Shown: piece by piece, positions 1 to 8,058 of the stretch | How positions within the stretch are numbered: position 1 is the stretch's first letter | Layout of the letters: every line of letters begins with the position of its first letter | DNA from: a virus | IMG/VR virus record: IMGVR_UViG_3300042988_000311 | Span: 1 to 35,765 of that record | Length of the DNA: 35,765 bases | Strand: one strand, 5' to 3' | Notes under the pieces: model-generated | Seen by the model: only the letters and a program-made list of their open reading frames with translations | Databases searched by the model: none | What the model was told of the DNA's origin: nothing | Translations under genes and position numbers: made by a program

Positions 1-178
1 ATTCGTCAACTTCTGCTAAGTCGTCCATGATGATAAACTCTTTTTCAAAGATCATATCATGTTTGCTACGTGCCATCCATTCATCAGCTAGTTCTTTGGT
101 AGCAACATAGTACCTGTGATTGTGACGATCACCGCCATCCCAAACTTGAATGTCCCAGCATTTAATAACTTGCATCAT
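1..178 (-). CDS. Hypothetical protein, truncated by the window edge
   Basis: Starts with two consecutive Met codons at 178 and stays open to the left edge, giving about 59 residues rich in acidic and aromatic amino acids. The start overlaps the stop of the upstream gene (175-327) as ATGA, which indicates translational coupling. I do not recognise the family. The C-terminus lies outside the window. Confidence 0.7.
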   Translation of the reverse strand, partial: MMQVIKCWDIQVWDGGDRHNHRYYVATKELADEWMARSKHDMIFEKEFIIMDDLAEVDE

Positions 179-327
179 GCCACCTCTTTCAGAATCTTGT
201 TAATAGCATCTGGCAAATACAGTTTCAGTTCCACTGCATCAAGGAAGTCGCCGAATGTACCAGATGCTTTGCTGTATGTTTGTGCATCAATCCATTTGAG
301 CAATGCCGCCATTTGTGTTTCAGTCAT
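175..327 (-). CDS. Small hypothetical protein (50 aa)
   Basis: A 50-residue ORF, helical and mixed-charge, with GAGAGG as a good ribosome binding site before the ATG at 327. It lies about 28 nt downstream of an early promoter -10 box and is coupled to the next gene by an ATGA overlap. No family recognised. The operon position and binding site make it a convincing real gene despite its size. Confidence 0.7.
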   Translation of the reverse strand: MTETQMAALLKWIDAQTYSKASGTFGDFLDAVELKLYLPDAINKILKEVA

Positions 328-354
328 ATCAACCTCTCTTTACTCTATGGCTGT

Positions 355-383
355 AGTATAGCAGGAATTCCAATCAGTGTCAA
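355..383 (-). promoter_or_regulatory. Early sigma70-type promoter
   Basis: On the minus strand: -35 TTGACA, 17-bp spacer, -10 TATACT. It drives the 175-327 gene and the gene after it. Confidence 0.75.
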
Positions 384-384
384 A

Positions 385-651
385 TTAAGTACCGCGAATT
401 CCCCATTCAGGCATAGTAATTGATTTGTCTATAGCTCGTAGCGCCGCTTGCAATTCTTGCACCTGTTCGCCATAGCGCGGATCTTTTTCCCAAGAGCCAC
501 ATGTCCAGCTCCAGTACTCTTTAGCCAAATCACGTTCGCCTCGCGTATTCAGACGATCCATTACAAACGCACATTCACTATTCACAACTGCACGAGCTGG
601 TTTTGCCAACTGGGCAGTGAGTTCTTCGATTAAGATTTCAATTTTGTTCAT
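385..651 (-). CDS. Hypothetical protein (88 aa)
   Basis: Begins at the ATG at 651 and ends just before the -35 box of the next promoter. The N-terminal 20 residues form an amphipathic helix; the middle has a Trp-rich stretch (YWSWTCGSW). No family recognised. There is no ribosome binding site: the -10 box ends only 6 nt before the ATG, so transcription should begin at or next to the start codon and the mRNA would be leaderless. Confidence 0.75.
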   Translation of the reverse strand: MNKIEILIEELTAQLAKPARAVVNSECAFVMDRLNTRGERDLAKEYWSWTCGSWEKDPRYGEQVQELQAALRAIDKSITMPEWGIRGT

Positions 652-657
652 AACGGT

Positions 658-686
658 ATTGTATCACAGAATTTATTAAAGGTCAA
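658..686 (-). promoter_or_regulatory. Early promoter giving a leaderless transcript
   Basis: -35 TTGACC, 17-bp spacer, -10 TACAAT on the minus strand. The predicted +1 falls on the ATG at 651. Confidence 0.75.
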
Positions 687-687
687 A

Positions 688-718
688 ACAAATAAACCCG
701 CCTGAGCGGGTTTATTTG
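688..718 (-). terminator. Bidirectional rho-independent terminator
   Basis: A perfect 12-bp stem (AAATAAACCCGC / GCGGGTTTATTT) with a 4-nt loop and T-rich tails on both sides. It ends the rIIA-rIIB operon and insulates the promoter at 658-686. Confidence 0.88.
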
Positions 719-720
719 AC

Positions 721-930
721 TTAGCCAATTTCTAGTTGGCGACCATTGACATAGTCCCAGCCTCGACCACCAAGTCGCTCTATAGTTATCCACTTTTCAG
801 CTTCTTCACTACATTGCTTTGGCATACCGATGCTTCCAACGACAGCGCCACATTCGCATCTGTAACCAATGCCACTACCGTGATCGTAGTGTGCGATGCC
901 GCCACATGGTAGATGCAAATGTCTAGACAT
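721..930 (-). CDS. Small protein with possible zinc-binding Cys/His residues (69 aa)
   Basis: Start chosen at 930, where ATG overlaps the rIIB stop as TAATG; an upstream in-frame ATG would overlap rIIB further and has no binding site. Cys and His residues near the N-terminus (LPCGGIAHYDHG, then CECG) could bind zinc; this is an inference. Co-transcribed with rIIB and ended by the terminator at 688-718. Family not recognised. Confidence 0.72.
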   Translation of the reverse strand: MSRHLHLPCGGIAHYDHGSGIGYRCECGAVVGSIGMPKQCSEEAEKWITIERLGGRGWDYVNGRQLEIG

Positions 931-1733
931 TAGCCGCGCGGCGCTTGTGGCCAAGTGTAGTCTGCATTGAATGATGTTGCTGGTGCAAAATTGTTCACTG
1001 CATTTGACTGGACAGGCTGATTGAATTCGGCTTCATCATCTGGATTAACTCCTACTTCACCGATTACTTCGTAGCGACATGCGCGACCCTTAGCATCATT
1101 GTAATCACTTGGAATCGACACAACGTCCGCTGGATTAATCTTAACGATTACGGTGCGTTCACCACCAAAGTAGTTCAAATAAGAATGTGAACAGAAGTGT
1201 AGACCAGCTGAACAAGTATTGTCACGGTTGTCGTCAACTTCATTACGTTCCATCTCGACAATTTTACCAACAGAGTTGTCCATTGTGGCAGAGTGGCAGT
1301 CTAAGTAATCTTCGCGTACTTTTTTATATGCGAGGAAGTGACCATCTGGTGTAATAGGCAAGTTGTTCTTTTCCAAGAAGCCATACAACTCATTAACAGC
1401 TTGACGACTTGGATTGTTCATCAAGTTTTGCATAAAGAGTACCATTGGCTCAATAGGAAATCCTTCTTGGAGCATAGCGATCATGCGCACTGCTAGCGCT
1501 GAGTGTAATGGCTTGTCTTTCCAAAACAATTGTTCGCCTTGAATCGACACGTTGCCGTTGCCATAATTGAGTACTGCCTTTTTAGGATCGATGACATCTT
1601 TAACAGTGTCCCAATCACCGGCAATGATTGCAGTTTTGATCTTATCATAGGTGATATGAGTCTTTGAGATGGTGTGTGGTTTATTATCGATGACAACGGT
1701 AATATTATTACCTTGAATTAAGTATGGGTACAT
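930..1733 (-). CDS. rIIB: rIIB-like protein
   Basis: A 267-residue homologue of T4 rIIB, partner of rIIA, acting at the host membrane in lysis timing and in escape from prophage-encoded exclusion such as lambda Rex. The central region carries family-typical motifs: the MLQEG and NGxxAYKKVREDY-like segments near residues 88-150, then SAGLHFCSHSYL near 177 and a VKINPADVVSIP segment near 200. The tail after about residue 235 is low-complexity and Pro/Asn-rich. The gene lies directly downstream of rIIA, as in T4, but has its own promoter inside the rIIA stop region, so rIIB can be made apart from rIIA. Family assignment is confident; the function here is by analogy. Confidence 0.92.
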   Translation of the reverse strand: MYPYLIQGNNITVVIDNKPHTISKTHITYDKIKTAIIAGDWDTVKDVIDPKKAVLNYGNGNVSIQGEQLFWKDKPLHSALAVRMIAMLQEGFPIEPMVLFMQNLMNNPSRQAVNELYGFLEKNNLPITPDGHFLAYKKVREDYLDCHSATMDNSVGKIVEMERNEVDDNRDNTCSAGLHFCSHSYLNYFGGERTVIVKINPADVVSIPSDYNDAKGRACRYEVIGEVGVNPDDEAEFNQPVQSNAVNNFAPATSFNADYTWPQAPRG

Positions 1734-1759
1734 GGTATATCCTTTTGATTTAGATTTAA

Positions 1760-1788
1760 AGTTTAACAGAATTGTTGAGATTAGTCAA
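1760..1788 (-). promoter_or_regulatory. rIIB promoter
   Basis: -35 TTGACT, 17-bp spacer, -10 TAAACT on the minus strand. The -35 box overlaps the last codons of rIIA. It lacks the palindrome found at most other early promoters here. Confidence 0.65.
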
Positions 1789-3958
1789 CGGGATTGGACA
1801 AATCTTTTGTCATCGCATCACGCATCATATCGATGGCGCGAACGTATTCAGAGATCATAGCAGCGTCAGCGCCGCTGTATCGAACAGCATCGATCATTGG
1901 ATAGCGGGCTTTGACTGCTAGCATCTGTTCACGGAATTGCTTAATCAATTCAGTTGGTTCAACTTGTTCAGTTGTACTAACTGAGTAAACTCGGCAAAGA
2001 TATTCGAGTGCTCGACGATTATCAGGATTGATATCTTTTACAGCTGCGAATTCATTCTTCAGAATCATATATGGGCTAGTGGCATCAATGTCAGTAACGG
2101 CATAAGTGAAGTACTCAGAATAGCAGATTGATTGCTTAACAACTTCCATAACATTGGCGCTATCCAGCTTCTTCAATTCATTGATTACAAACTCGTCCAA
2201 GTTTTTCCAATTGCTTTGCTCTTTTACCCATTCCATATCACCTTTACGAACCCCATATACAGCGCCTGTCCAGATGCCACTGGCGTGTAAATTAGATTGC
2301 AGTCGCTTAATATCATCAACGATACCAAGAGATTGGAAGCCGCTTAATGGTAAGTAGTAGTGAGTAGTATTCTTGTCGAACGTATCAGCTGTACCAGCAT
2401 CTGCCCATACCATCTCAGTAGAGCGATTGTAGTAACCATAGCCGCGATTGCGCTCCTCAAGATGAAGAATGTTTACGTTCTTGCCGAGCTTAGTTTTAAC
2501 ACGCTCTTTGAGATCAAGGGAACTAGCTACCATCAGTTTGTCTACTGGTGGATTGTGAATGAACTTCAAGAACTGTTCACGTTTAATAGGCTTGTTCTTA
2601 TCAGCTGCTTCGATTACATAGACGCGCTCAGTGTATGCCGCCATGCTACGATTTCGCCAATGATACTTTGTTCGCTCAGTGGCACCAGTCTTTGTATCAT
2701 TAAACACAAAGAATGTATCACTATCAACTCGCAGTGGCATGAATCCAACTGTTTGTTTAGTCTTATCGTCTAACTCATAAGAAGTCTTGATATCAGTACA
2801 GCCGACAGCGTTGCGATTGCGAGTGAATGCGCGGACCGTCACGTTGTACTTTTTTAACATTTGATTGGTATACAATTTGAATGTATGCAAGGAATCCCAA
2901 CGACTAGTTTTACGACTGTGCAAGAGCGCGAAGCCTGAGTCATCAATATATTGCTCCACGGCAGCGCGCCATAGAGGCTGATCTCGCTTCTTGTGCAACA
3001 TAAGTGCACGTTCCCATTCGTTTTCAATAGCTTCAGCTTCTTTAGTGATAACTGCGCTCAAAGAAGAATTTACTGTTTCCAATTTATTCTTGATTGAATT
3101 GATCGTGAGTGGAATATACGACAAACCTTCACGACTAGCTTGGAAGTCTAATTCGCCAATATTGAATTCAAGAACTAGACCACAGTTCAATAGTGGTGCC
3201 ACATCACCAAGTTGTTCTGGATTTGGTAGTTCGATCGGATATGCAATGTTACCCATCACGGCGATACAATGATAGCCACCATTGCTGTGTACGCCTGGAA
3301 TGATATCGGTCACATCGTACTCTGGTTCAGCGAATTCAAAGTCAATTTGACCTGTAATAACTGGACGATTCTTGAAGTATTTGTAAACATGACGAGCTTC
3401 ATCACGGAACTTAGAGAAATCGTAACGATCAGTGACTGCAAATTTAATCTCAACGCCGTTACCATCCGTTGTATCTTCCGTGTACATCAGCGCAATAGAT
3501 GGTACACCAGCGTCACTGATGAACGCAGTATAGATACCACGAACGCCATTCTTGGTAGCAGTAACTGTAAAGTTGTCTGTGTACGAGAATGGTGATTTTG
3601 AACCGAGACCTAATGCGCCAATGAAGTCATTTGATGATGTCTTTGTAGATTCGAAAAAAGACGTAAAGATATTGACAACTTCTTCATGATTGAGACCGAT
3701 GCCAAAATCACGTACAGAGAAGTACGGTTCCATTTGGGTAGGTAGATGTACCTCATACGGAGTTTCAAGATTGTTGGCAGCAACATGCGCATCAATAGCA
3801 TTACATGATAGCTCTCGCACAATAGCACGTACTTTATTCGCATACAATCCCGATGACAGGATAGAAAACGATTTTGCTGTAGCTTTAATTGTGAATGAGC
3901 TGACTGCGCCAACACCAGACATGATGGCTTCGTTAGTCGGTGTACTGTCAAGAATCAT
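1781..3958 (-). CDS. rIIA: rIIA-like GHKL ATPase-fold protein
   Basis: A 725-residue protein, the same size class as T4 rIIA. The N-terminus has the GHKL (Hsp90/MutL-type) ATP-binding fold: an N-box around residues 48-57 (RELSCNAIDA), the G1 box DFGIG around 84-88, and a Gly-rich G2-like loop (GALGLGSKSPF) around 113-123. The long C-terminal part has no motif I can name. In T4, rIIA and rIIB are membrane-associated and prevent abortive infection. The ATG at 3958 has an AGAAGG binding site, and the early promoter at 3991-4019 leaves a leader of about 30 nt. rIIB follows after 47 nt. Confidence 0.95.
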   Translation of the reverse strand: MILDSTPTNEAIMSGVGAVSSFTIKATAKSFSILSSGLYANKVRAIVRELSCNAIDAHVAANNLETPYEVHLPTQMEPYFSVRDFGIGLNHEEVVNIFTSFFESTKTSSNDFIGALGLGSKSPFSYTDNFTVTATKNGVRGIYTAFISDAGVPSIALMYTEDTTDGNGVEIKFAVTDRYDFSKFRDEARHVYKYFKNRPVITGQIDFEFAEPEYDVTDIIPGVHSNGGYHCIAVMGNIAYPIELPNPEQLGDVAPLLNCGLVLEFNIGELDFQASREGLSYIPLTINSIKNKLETVNSSLSAVITKEAEAIENEWERALMLHKKRDQPLWRAAVEQYIDDSGFALLHSRKTSRWDSLHTFKLYTNQMLKKYNVTVRAFTRNRNAVGCTDIKTSYELDDKTKQTVGFMPLRVDSDTFFVFNDTKTGATERTKYHWRNRSMAAYTERVYVIEAADKNKPIKREQFLKFIHNPPVDKLMVASSLDLKERVKTKLGKNVNILHLEERNRGYGYYNRSTEMVWADAGTADTFDKNTTHYYLPLSGFQSLGIVDDIKRLQSNLHASGIWTGAVYGVRKGDMEWVKEQSNWKNLDEFVINELKKLDSANVMEVVKQSICYSEYFTYAVTDIDATSPYMILKNEFAAVKDINPDNRRALEYLCRVYSVSTTEQVEPTELIKQFREQMLAVKARYPMIDAVRYSGADAAMISEYVRAIDMMRDAMTKDLSNPVD

Positions 3959-3990
3959 GATATTACCTTCTGTTTTGTTACAATGGTGGT

Positions 3991-4019
3991 ATTGTATCAG
4001 GTTTTAATGAGGCTGTCAA
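3991..4019 (-). promoter_or_regulatory. rIIA early promoter with -10 palindrome
   Basis: -35 TTGACA, 17-bp spacer, -10 TACAAT. The -10 box runs into the dyad CAATACCACCATTG (3981-3994), which recurs at most early promoters in the window. Confidence 0.85.
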
Positions 4020-4020
4020 A

Positions 4021-4227
4021 TTACTTTGATGTGCTTTTAAACAACATACCAAAAAGAACCGAGATTCCCCATGATTGTAGCCAAGTAACCTCTTTGACAC
4101 CAGTAATAGCATCAACTAAACAACCGTTCCATAACATATAGACTGGCCATGATAGCAAGAATGACAACAATAATAGAGTACCAAATGATAGTACGATTGT
4201 GCCGATTAATTTTGAGATTGAGTCCAT
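4021..4227 (-). CDS. Small two-helix membrane protein (68 aa)
   Basis: Two hydrophobic segments, residues 8-33 and roughly 48-62, joined by a short polar loop, so a likely inner-membrane protein. AAAGGAAA is a good binding site before the ATG at 4227. It sits immediately upstream of the membrane-acting rII genes, which may or may not be meaningful. Family not recognised. Confidence 0.75.
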   Translation of the reverse strand: MDSISKLIGTIVLSFGTLLLLSFLLSWPVYMLWNGCLVDAITGVKEVTWLQSWGISVLFGMLFKSTSK

Positions 4228-4238
4228 TTTAATTTCCT

Positions 4239-4907
4239 TTAAGAGTTAATTTTTCTGTCTTCTGCCGCAGCCAACGCCAGACATTCTTCGATGAATGCAT
4301 CGTCCTTCGCCAAAGTTTCCGGATCTTCCCAGCTAAATCGGTGATTCATTGTGAAGATTTCGTTCTTCAATATCGCAAGAGTTTCAGCTTCGCTGATGAT
4401 GCGTTCAATCGCCGGGAAATCCGACAAGAAGAATCTGTAATCCCATGAGTGACATGCGATTGGTGGATACTGATTTTTTCGGTGTGAGTGACCATATCGT
4501 CTGAATCGCGCACCAGAAACAGTCTCCCATATGCCACCATAACTTCCGCCGCCACCAGTTCCAGTATGCGTTAGTGTTGCCCTAAACGGATCACTGCCAA
4601 AGCCAACACATTCTTCGCTATATCTGATCCACACTCTTCCTGTGAATCCAGGATAAGCAGTAGCTAAGTCTTCATTACGCATAAAGTTACTAACACCATT
4701 TAATGGACGCGAGTGCGAGTTAGACACACGTGCGCTGTAATTAATATCCCATACCAATCCAAGAACTTTGAATTTACCAGAAGAACGGCCGTAACATCCA
4801 TTGGTCTGACTGTTAATAACAGAGATTACCGATTCAGCTAATTCATCAAGTGTTTCTGGCATCTTACCAAATTGCTTGACGATATTCTTTTGTTCAGGAT
4901 ACAACAT
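4239..4907 (-). CDS. Hypothetical protein (about 222 aa)
   Basis: A globular ORF with a helical N-terminus, a Gly-rich turn near the middle (HTGTGGGGSYGG), many aromatic residues and an acidic helical C-terminus. The start is ambiguous: the ATG at 4907 overlaps the upstream HTH gene by 14 nt; the ATG at 4925 has GAAGG but too close to it. No enzyme motif recognised. Co-transcribed with the small HTH-like gene upstream. Confidence 0.75.
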   Translation of the reverse strand: MLYPEQKNIVKQFGKMPETLDELAESVISVINSQTNGCYGRSSGKFKVLGLVWDINYSARVSNSHSRPLNGVSNFMRNEDLATAYPGFTGRVWIRYSEECVGFGSDPFRATLTHTGTGGGGSYGGIWETVSGARFRRYGHSHRKNQYPPIACHSWDYRFFLSDFPAIERIISEAETLAILKNEIFTMNHRFSWEDPETLAKDDAFIEECLALAAAEDRKINS

Positions 4908-5046
4908 GTGATTCACTATGCACATTGCCTTCGAACCATCCCTCAACAACGCCTAGAGGCGTACCTAGCTCCTCTGCAATTTCTTCTTTGGATAGACCTA
5001 ACAAGAACAGTGCCTCGATACCTTCTGCTAATTTGCTTAACTTCAT
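4894..5046 (-). CDS. Small helix-turn-helix-like protein (50 aa)
   Basis: The start at 5046 follows a good AGGTGA binding site; a longer in-frame ATG upstream lacks one. Residues about 17-38 (LGLSKEEIAEELGTPLGVVEGW) have the spacing of a sigma70-region-4 or Xre-like helix-turn-helix, so this may be a tiny DNA-binding regulator. At 50 residues it holds only the HTH. Coupled to the following gene. Function is inference. Confidence 0.7.
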   Translation of the reverse strand: MKLSKLAEGIEALFLLGLSKEEIAEELGTPLGVVEGWFEGNVHSESHVVS

Positions 5047-5053
5047 AATCACC

Positions 5054-5326
5054 TCACGCGATTGATAACATATTGCCAGGGACACGCCATAGACCACTAG
5101 TAGATTCAACAGTGATGTATTTTAGCGCTACTTTTTTCACTGTGCCAGTAATATCGTTACCAGTTTTATTGTTGGTAAATTTCACTCGTGTGCCAATTAC
5201 CAATGAGCGACGATTAACTTGTGTTAATTGACTTCTTGCAAATTTAACAGCATCGATGATTTTATTCAATTCATCATTGGAGAGTGTCCCTCCAATGATT
5301 TCGCTTGTGATTGTATTTACTGACAT
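5054..5326 (-). CDS. Hypothetical protein with SH3-like C-terminus (90 aa)
   Basis: Residues 1-40 are helical. Residues about 45-88 (VIGTRVKFTNNKTGNDITG then VKKVALKYITVES) look like a small SH3/KOW-type beta barrel of a kind often seen in phage early proteins. Substrate and function unknown. Its promoter is at 5357-5385, and the leader has the standard length of about 30 nt. Confidence 0.72.
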   Translation of the reverse strand: MSVNTITSEIIGGTLSNDELNKIIDAVKFARSQLTQVNRRSLVIGTRVKFTNNKTGNDITGTVKKVALKYITVESTSGLWRVPGNMLSIA

Positions 5327-5356
5327 GGATGACTCCAGTTTTGTTTCAATGGTGGT

Positions 5357-5385
5357 ATTGTATCAGGATAATTGATGATTGTCAA
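5357..5385 (-). promoter_or_regulatory. Early promoter with palindrome
   Basis: -35 TTGACA, spacer 17, -10 TACAAT, running into CAATACCACCATTG, identical to the dyad at the rIIA promoter. Confidence 0.85.
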
Positions 5386-5386
5386 G

Positions 5387-5746
5387 TCATCGGCGCATAG
5401 ATGCCAAATCTTTTGCTTCTTGCTCTTTAAATACAGGAATAGCATTTGATTTATGGAGCTGACCAATGCCAATCATTTCGGTACCAGTATATTGTTGAAT
5501 CTCTTTAGCAGCAGCAATGCCATCACCGGTGTTCAAACTTTTGTGCTTTGTGCCAGTATCACGATTAGCGCCAGACAAACTGTATGTCCATTTGCCATCG
5601 TCTGTGATGCCAGATGGTGCCCATTTAGCCTGGAGCGCTGACCACGCAGCATCATTTTCACGAGCGCGTTTGGCCTCTTCAGCAGATTTAAACTTTTGTT
5701 TTTTGCGTAGGCGACCGTTGCCGCCACGATTGATGATCTGAGTCAT
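5387..5746 (-). CDS. Basic hypothetical protein (119 aa)
   Basis: The start at 5746 overlaps the stop of the upstream gene as ATGA. The N-terminus (about 1-40) is strongly basic with a GGNGRLRKKQKFK stretch and continues into a charged helix, consistent with nucleic-acid binding; the C-terminal half is mixed alpha/beta. Family not recognised. Confidence 0.7.
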   Translation of the reverse strand: MTQIINRGGNGRLRKKQKFKSAEEAKRARENDAAWSALQAKWAPSGITDDGKWTYSLSGANRDTGTKHKSLNTGDGIAAAKEIQQYTGTEMIGIGQLHKSNAIPVFKEQEAKDLASMRR

Positions 5747-6165
5747 TGAGCCACCACGTATGGTTTGTCCCACTTGCCGATATTGAGATCGACGTACCAA
5801 CCAACATTGAAATAGTCAGTTTGAATATCGCTTTTGTCCCAATTGCCGTCATTCATAGCTGTAAATACTTCAGCCAAAAACTTTTGAGCAGTACCAGTGA
5901 AGTGCTCTTTGAACCAGTAGGGGTTTACGTCCATAGATTGACGTTCGCGCACGTAATCAATCTGTTCTTGGGTCATGCGGCGACCGATAGATGTAGAATC
6001 TGTGGCGATGTAGTTTTCAATAAAGTCAATTGGACCAGATTTGATGTTTAGCACAAAAGTAGAGTGATGACGAACACCGAGTGAACCCTTCACTTTGTAC
6101 TTTTTCAAGATTGCCTTGACTTTTGGTCCGAGTTCTGCTTTTTTGTCTTGAGAGAAGTATGCCAT
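5743..6165 (-). CDS. LPD29-like domain protein (140 aa)
   Basis: The N-terminus (MAYFSQDKKAELGPKVKAIL, then KKYKVKGSLGVRHHSTFVLN) matches my memory of LPD29-type large polyvalent-protein-associated domains found in phages and plasmids. The second half has many Trp, Tyr and Asp residues. Biochemical role unknown. It heads a two-gene operon with 5387-5746, driven by the promoter at 6196-6224. Confidence 0.68.
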   Translation of the reverse strand: MAYFSQDKKAELGPKVKAILKKYKVKGSLGVRHHSTFVLNIKSGPIDFIENYIATDSTSIGRRMTQEQIDYVRERQSMDVNPYWFKEHFTGTAQKFLAEVFTAMNDGNWDKSDIQTDYFNVGWYVDLNIGKWDKPYVVAQ

Positions 6166-6195
6166 GTTAAACTCCAGTTTTGTTTCAATAGTGGT

Positions 6196-6224
6196 ATTGT
6201 ATCAGGGTTTTCGATGGATGTCAA
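6196..6224 (-). promoter_or_regulatory. Early promoter with palindrome
   Basis: -35 TTGACA, spacer 17, -10 TACAAT, followed by CAATACCACTATTG. Confidence 0.85.
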
Positions 6225-6241
6225 ATTCGGATCAAATATTT

Positions 6242-6400
6242 TCAATATTCTTCACGTTTTTTATGTTTTACTCGACGGGTGTATTCTGAAGAGTTTTGAA
6301 TCTTCTTTGCCTTATATGGTCCAGCGCGATCCAACATCGAAGTCGCTACAACATTGCGAGGCTTCAATACTGGTACAGTGAATGACATAGGTTTCTTCAT
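6242..6400 (-). CDS. Small basic late protein (52 aa)
   Basis: Runs from the ATG at 6400 to the TGA at 6242. Very rich in Lys and Arg, ending KHKKREEY, so possibly a DNA- or RNA-binding or capsid-internal protein. No ribosome binding site: an AATAAATA late box ends 4 nt before the ATG, implying a leaderless late mRNA. Unrecognised family. The promoter placement supports it being real. Confidence 0.6.
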   Translation of the reverse strand: MKKPMSFTVPVLKPRNVVATSMLDRAGPYKAKKIQNSSEYTRRVKHKKREEY

Positions 6401-6404
6401 GATT

Positions 6405-6412
6405 TATTTATT
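6405..6412 (-). promoter_or_regulatory. T4-type late promoter box
   Basis: AATAAATA on the minus strand, 4 nt upstream of the ATG at 6400. Confidence 0.55.
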
Positions 6413-6420
6413 TAATTGGG

Positions 6421-7149
6421 TCAAATAACAACATCGCGCCATTCTGAACTTTCACGCACTCGGAAGTGTTCTGGTACAAATAGCTCTTCATAGTTGATGT
6501 AATCACTGCACATTTGTTCAAGAGAGATACAACAAACATCGGCCTCTGCCTGAACACGCTTCAACATTTTTCTACCATGAGTAAATTTAACCAGTTCCGT
6601 GTACGAATTGAACCATCGAATCTTACGAGTAGTGAACCCGGAGTAGCCATGGCTTTGATAAGCAATAACGGCGCGATTGAACTTATAGGTATCGAGATCA
6701 GTCATTGACTCAGGCGCTATAACACTCCGCTGTAGTGCGGATTCAATTTGTTCAAGAGATATATTGAATGCCGTGTAGCCACGTACCAACATATCGTAAT
6801 AACCCTGTGATGGTTGACGTTCCTGATGACCTGGTGTCATATAGTACATGATAGCATCATACATCTGGCCACCGCACTCAACCTGAACAATCTTACGTTC
6901 ATAGTAGTACGGATAACCCTCGCGGCAGTCTAATGATTTAAGAGCAGCGTCATCGATTTCCCATAATACACCGTGAACGTTGGTACCTTCTTGTGGATAC
7001 ACGTCAGCATGTAGAGCGAATCTAAACGCATGGTCACGAACCAGACCACGACCGATGGCAACTGGTTGTCCAGTTCGCATGATCATTTGCTGGGGGTCCG
7101 AATTCATTCCGTATCCAAAATAGTAATGTTTAGTTTGTGTGTTGTCCAT
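6421..7149 (-). CDS. Gamma-glutamylcyclotransferase-like (AIG2 fold) protein
   Basis: Residues about 8-125 match the GGCT/AIG2 fold: an N-terminal FGYGMN in place of the usual YGSN substrate loop, a GVLWEID segment, and a conserved acidic residue in LDCREGYPYYYERK that would be the catalytic Glu. Family members release 5-oxoproline from gamma-glutamyl peptides or amines. The C-terminal 110 residues are extra and contain a segment (AYQSHGYSGFTTRKIRWFNSYTELVKF in essence) I cannot assign. Coupled to the small gene upstream. The cellular target of the phage enzyme is unknown. Confidence 0.78.
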   Translation of the reverse strand: MDNTQTKHYYFGYGMNSDPQQMIMRTGQPVAIGRGLVRDHAFRFALHADVYPQEGTNVHGVLWEIDDAALKSLDCREGYPYYYERKIVQVECGGQMYDAIMYYMTPGHQERQPSQGYYDMLVRGYTAFNISLEQIESALQRSVIAPESMTDLDTYKFNRAVIAYQSHGYSGFTTRKIRWFNSYTELVKFTHGRKMLKRVQAEADVCCISLEQMCSDYINYEELFVPEHFRVRESSEWRDVVI

Positions 7150-7158
7150 AGAATCTCC

Positions 7159-7356
7159 TTAAAGGTTAACACCCGGGAAACTCTGATACTCATCGTGTGA
7201 CAAATACATATCAGTCTTAGGGTTCAAGTACTTACCTTCCCGTGGGTCATAGTACAGAACAGATTCACCACCGTAGAAGAATGGACCTTCGAGTCCACTA
7301 CGAGGCTCATAGCTATTACGAAATTCTTGCGAAACGTTCAATATGCGATAGCTCAT
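7159..7356 (-). CDS. Hypothetical protein (65 aa)
   Basis: First gene behind the promoter at 7387-7415. Rich in Tyr, Gly and Pro with repeated YDPREGKYLNP-like turns. Unrecognised. GGAG precedes the ATG at 7356. Confidence 0.7.
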   Translation of the reverse strand: MSYRILNVSQEFRNSYEPRSGLEGPFFYGGESVLYYDPREGKYLNPKTDMYLSHDEYQSFPGVNL

Positions 7357-7386
7357 GGAATCTCCTGCTTCAGTGTCAATACTGGT

Positions 7387-7415
7387 ATTGTAGCAGGAAT
7401 TTTTATCGTTGTCAA
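7387..7415 (-). promoter_or_regulatory. Early promoter with perfect palindrome
   Basis: -35 TTGACA, spacer 17, -10 TACAAT. The -10 box overlaps CAATACCAGTATTG, a dyad with perfect 6-bp arms. Confidence 0.86.
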
Positions 7416-7633
7416 ATAATACGGACTACTGCGCCGTAGACATACACTGCCAGCATTGCCAGATTAACGACAACGATAGATGCTTCTTTAATTCTGATTG
7501 CCCACCAGACCCATAGGAGCGAACCCAAGTTGAACAGATATATGTTTAGTGGGTCGATTGCCAAGGCTGTAGCTATGGCGCCGCCGACTGTAATTACGGT
7601 TGCTACCCATTTGATTACACTATTGATGTTCAT
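7412..7633 (-). CDS. Small integral membrane protein (73 aa)
   Basis: Three hydrophobic segments (residues about 8-26, 30-46 and 52-71) separated by short loops. The arrangement resembles half-size membrane channels or transporters but I cannot place it in a family. Overlaps the stop of the upstream gene as ATGA. The promoter for the next operon overlaps its stop codon. Confidence 0.75.
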   Translation of the reverse strand: MNINSVIKWVATVITVGGAIATALAIDPLNIYLFNLGSLLWVWWAIRIKEASIVVVNLAMLAVYVYGAVVRII

Positions 7634-7998
7634 AGTCCCAGTAACTCACGTTCTTCTGTAGTAAGCATTTCATTTACTTTACGCTGAGCTTCACGCTTGA
7701 CTTCAGCGCGGCGATTAGCTTCACGCTCCTCTTCTTCCAAGGAATTCAGATCCCATTCAAGTTCCGCCAAGCTGTCCCAAGAATCAACGTCCCAAGTATA
7801 GTTCAACTCATAGACATTATTGCGATCACTGACAACAAACTGACCGTCACGAACCTTGAGTTCCATGTTCCATTGTTTGCCCACACGCTGAAGGGCCTCC
7901 ATCAAACGAGTGGGGTAGGATTCACGTTCAGCAGCAAGGCGAGCTTCACGTTCGGCTGCTTCGCGCTCAAGTCGTTGTGCTTTAGTTTCACGTGCCAT
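7630..7998 (-). CDS. Coiled-coil hypothetical protein (122 aa)
   Basis: The start at 7998 has GGAG at good spacing; an upstream ATG does not. Residues 1-30 and 85-118 are strongly charged helices rich in Glu, Arg and Ala with coiled-coil character; the centre is a small beta-rich domain. Unrecognised family. Confidence 0.75.
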   Translation of the reverse strand: MARETKAQRLEREAAEREARLAAERESYPTRLMEALQRVGKQWNMELKVRDGQFVVSDRNNVYELNYTWDVDSWDSLAELEWDLNSLEEEEREANRRAEVKREAQRKVNEMLTTEERELLGL

Positions 7999-8028
7999 GT
8001 CTATCTCCAATCAAATTTCAATACTGGT

Positions 8029-8057
8029 ATTGTATCATGGTTCCCTCCTGATGTCAA
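8029..8057 (-). promoter_or_regulatory. Early promoter with perfect palindrome
   Basis: -35 TTGACA, spacer 17, -10 TACAAT, overlapping CAATACCAGTATTG. Confidence 0.86.
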
Positions 8058-8058
8058 A